Shown here: piece after piece, positions 4,495-6,631 of the stretch
How positions within the stretch are numbered: position 1 is the stretch's first letter
Layout of the letters: every line of letters starts with the position of its first letter
From: Clostridiales bacterium
Lineage (GTDB): Bacteria > Bacillota > Clostridia > Oscillospirales > Oscillospiraceae
Length of the DNA: 6,631 nucleotides
Assembly: GCA_021205375.1 (NCBI GenBank)
Contig: JAJPXR010000242.1
Span: forward strand, 1 to 6,631
Direction: 5' to 3'
Position numbers and translations under genes: made by a program
Notes under the pieces: generated by a model
Told to the model about the DNA's origin: nothing
What the model saw: only the letters and a program-made list of their open reading frames with translations
Database searches by the model: none

Positions 4495-6631
4495 GTGTCT
4501 CACGAGAGCTATGAACCGGAACGAGAAAGCATGAACCGGGAGGGTTTCTGCCTCTACTGCATGAGCCGGGTCCCGCCGCAGGGAGGGGCAAAGCCCCGGA
4601 AGTACCCCTTGAGGGTAGGCGAGAGCTGTCCCCACTGCGGGCTGACCCAGGGGACCTACACCCCCGCTCCCCACCACCTGCCTCCCGGCACCGTCCTGGC
4701 CGGGCGCTACCTGGTGGGCCGGGTGCTGGGGGAAGGCGGTTTCGGCATCACCTACATCGGCTGTGACCTGCGCCTGGAGATGAAGGTTGCCATCAAAGAG
4801 TATTTCCCTGTGGACCAGGTCTCACGCTTTTCGGACAACTCCCTTTCGGTCCTCGTGCGGACCGGGAGCGGCGAGAGAGAGTACAACAACGGCCTGAACC
4901 GGTTTCTGCGGGAGGCCCGCGTCATGGCCAGGATGGAGAAACAGCCCCAAATCGTTCTGGTGCGGGACTTCTTCGAGGCCAACAACACCGCCTATATCGT
5001 CATGGAGTACGTGGAGGGCACCAACCTTCTGGAGTTGGTGGAGCAGCGGGGCGGGCGCATCCCCGCCGGGGAGCTGCTGCCCCTCATCGAGCCGCTGTTC
5101 TCCGCCCTGACAGCCCTGCACGAGGCGGGGCTGATCCACCGGGACATCAGCCCGGACAACCTGATGTTGGAGCGGGGGACCATCCGGCTGCTGGACCTCG
5201 GTTGTGCCAGAGAGTCCGCCCGCAACAAGACCATGACCATTGCCCTGAAACAGGGCTACGCCCCCATCGAGCAGTACCAGCAAAAGGGGCAAGGCCCCTG
5301 GACCGACGTATACGCCCTCTCCGCCACCATCTACTACTGCCTGACCGGGCGTGTGCCGCCCCAGGCGCTGGACCGCATTCTGGAGGACGAGCTGATACCG
5401 CCCCGGGACTTGGGGGTGGACCTGACGCCGGGCCAGCAGGAGGCCCTGCTCCGGGGCATGGCCATCCAGCCCCGCCGCCGATATCAGTCGGTGGAAGAGC
5501 TGCACGCCGGGCTTTACCATCCGGTGGAACCGGAACCCGTGCCCGTGCCAGTGGAGCCGGAACTTGGGCCTGCGCCGGACCCCGTCCCCGTGACGGTGCT
5601 GGAGCCGAAAACAGAAGAAAAACCCTCCAGCAAGCCGGACAGCGGCAAGCTGCGCCGCATCGTTGCGGCAGTTGTGGCCGCGGCGCTGGTGATTGCCATT
5701 GCCGCCATCGCCCTTGTGCCGAAGAATGGTGAAACTGTCCCCGACCCCACTCCCGATACCTCTGAAACGGTGGCAGTAAGCAGGACCGTTGATGATACCG
5801 ACGGTGACACCGCCAAGGAGACGGAACGTGTCGGCCCGGAGGTCACGGTAGCCAGCCTGTCCCGCTTCCAGGAGGCGCTGGAGAACGACAGCGTCACCTC
5901 TATCAATTTGGTGGGCAACATCACCTGGGAGACCGAAAACGGCGTTCTGGAAATCAACAAGACCGTACACATTGCGGAAAATGTGGGGCTGCTCAGCCTC
6001 CATGCCGTGGTCGTGGGCGAGGGCGGCAGCATTGAGATCGCCAGCGGCGGCAGCCTTGAGGCCGAAATCGGCTTGATTCAAACCAAAGACGGCGGCAGCA
6101 TCACCGTGAAGGACGGCGGCAGCCTGGACGCCTGGAAGCTCTGGGTGGAGCAGGAGGACGACCTGACCCTGGAGGACGGAGCCAGCATCAATATGTTCGG
6201 GTGCGATTCGTGGGACGAGATAAAAGCAAATCCCACCTATTATATAGCTCTCTCTGAGGAGGAGCTGTTTGCCGACGCCACCCCCGTCACCACCTGGGAC
6301 GAGCTGCAAGCCGTCCTGGAGGACGGCAGCACCCAGGCCGTGAAAGTCACCAGCGGCAGCGAGATCACCGTGACCGAGTGGTTCGTTGCGCAGGTACCCG
6401 TCCTCATCGAGGAGGGCGCGGTAGTGACAGCCGCAGAGGACGGCGAATGGGGCCTGCGCGACACACTGGTCAACCGGGGAACCATGACCTGTGACCTGCG
6501 CCTGGAGGACGGCGAGAGCGGCAGCGTCATCGTCAACTACGGAACCATAACCGGCAGACTGAACGGTTGCAGATGGAGCGTGTTCCTCAACGTGGGTCAG
6601 ATGAACCTGTGCGGAGGGGGTGCGCTGCAAT
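4495..6631 (+). CDS. Membrane Ser/Thr protein kinase with zinc ribbon and extracellular repeat domain (3' partial)
   Basis: 712 codons are visible and the frame is still open at the window end. GTG at 4495 is chosen as start because AAAGGAGG lies nine bases upstream and an in-frame TGA is at 4471. ATG at 4531 is possible but has a weak site. Order: zinc ribbon with Cys19, Cys22, Cys45, Cys48; kinase domain about 73-340 with GEGGFG (79-84), Lys101, Glu140, HRDISPDN (215-222, Asp217, Asn222) and DLG in place of DFG (234-236). All catalytic residues are present, so activity is expected. A Pro/Glu-rich linker (343-383), one transmembrane helix (389-408) and an outside region to 712 follow. The outside part has two similar modules starting near 454 and 600 (SRFQEAL, WDELQAVL) and GGS-containing short strands, which suggests a beta-helix-like sensor or wall-binding domain. 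No phosphatase or substrate gene is visible, so the target is unknown. Confidence 0.9.
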   Translation, partial: MSHESYEPERESMNREGFCLYCMSRVPPQGGAKPRKYPLRVGESCPHCGLTQGTYTPAPHHLPPGTVLAGRYLVGRVLGEGGFGITYIGCDLRLEMKVAIKEYFPVDQVSRFSDNSLSVLVRTGSGEREYNNGLNRFLREARVMARMEKQPQIVLVRDFFEANNTAYIVMEYVEGTNLLELVEQRGGRIPAGELLPLIEPLFSALTALHEAGLIHRDISPDNLMLERGTIRLLDLGCARESARNKTMTIALKQGYAPIEQYQQKGQGPWTDVYALSATIYYCLTGRVPPQALDRILEDELIPPRDLGVDLTPGQQEALLRGMAIQPRRRYQSVEELHAGLYHPVEPEPVPVPVEPELGPAPDPVPVTVLEPKTEEKPSSKPDSGKLRRIVAAVVAAALVIAIAAIALVPKNGETVPDPTPDTSETVAVSRTVDDTDGDTAKETERVGPEVTVASLSRFQEALENDSVTSINLVGNITWETENGVLEINKTVHIAENVGLLSLHAVVVGEGGSIEIASGGSLEAEIGLIQTKDGGSITVKDGGSLDAWKLWVEQEDDLTLEDGASINMFGCDSWDEIKANPTYYIALSEEELFADATPVTTWDELQAVLEDGSTQAVKVTSGSEITVTEWFVAQVPVLIEEGAVVTAAEDGEWGLRDTLVNRGTMTCDLRLEDGESGSVIVNYGTITGRLNGCRWSVFLNVGQMNLCGGGALQ
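4578..4617. repeat. 40-nt repeat block, copy B, inside the kinase gene
   Basis: Second copy of the leader block, in frame within the kinase. It encodes about residues 29-41 (roughly QGGAKPRKYPLRV) between the two Cys pairs of the zinc ribbon, lengthening that loop to 22 residues. The reading frame is kept through it. Confidence 0.7.

Noticed and set aside
4822..6630. 602-codon minus-strand frame opposite the kinase
   Set aside because: Antisense shadow; the plus strand carries a complete set of kinase motifs, a membrane helix and a good ribosome binding site.

Overview
The window looks like chromosomal DNA of a GC-rich gut-type Bacillota (Clostridia, probably Oscillospiraceae-like). Evidence: strong AGGAGG-type ribosome binding sites, G/C-rich third codon positions, a LacI-family regulator with a cre-like operator, and a zinc-ribbon/kinase/transmembrane protein of a style common in that group. 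The taxonomic call is inference; no marker gene or rRNA is present.

Left part (1-287): non-coding, with a long inverted repeat (8-65), a second hairpin (72-99), a 25-nt direct repeat (25-49 and 181-205) and a hairpin just past the transporter stop (236-262). Central part (288-4140): a compact locus with two leftward genes and one divergent regulator. A DHDPS/N-acetylneuraminate lyase-family aldolase or dehydratase (1770-2741) is followed by an Nramp-fold transporter (288-1565). The two are separated by 204 bases holding a GC-rich hairpin. A LacI-family regulator (3145-4140) is read rightward. The 403-base divergent region holds two good extended -10 promoters. Each has the same 17-bp sequence just downstream of its predicted start, with the two dyad centres 219 bp apart. 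A third related site lies just before the regulator's ribosome binding site. The simplest model is that the LacI-type protein represses itself and the aldolase/transporter pair until an unknown ligand appears.

The most interesting point is the transporter. It keeps the Nramp scaffold, but the two motifs that bind transition metal in that family (DPGN in helix 1, MPH in helix 6) read GPGA and STN. Next to a class I aldolase-family enzyme and a sugar-type regulator, this suggests a transporter for an organic or otherwise non-canonical substrate rather than Mn/Fe. That is inference.

Right part (4141-6631): a 354-base gap with a strong hairpin, a possible extended -10 promoter and three tandem ~19-nt repeats. 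It leads into a membrane Ser/Thr kinase that runs off the window end. A copy of the leader repeat block lies in frame inside the kinase's N-terminal zinc-ribbon segment.
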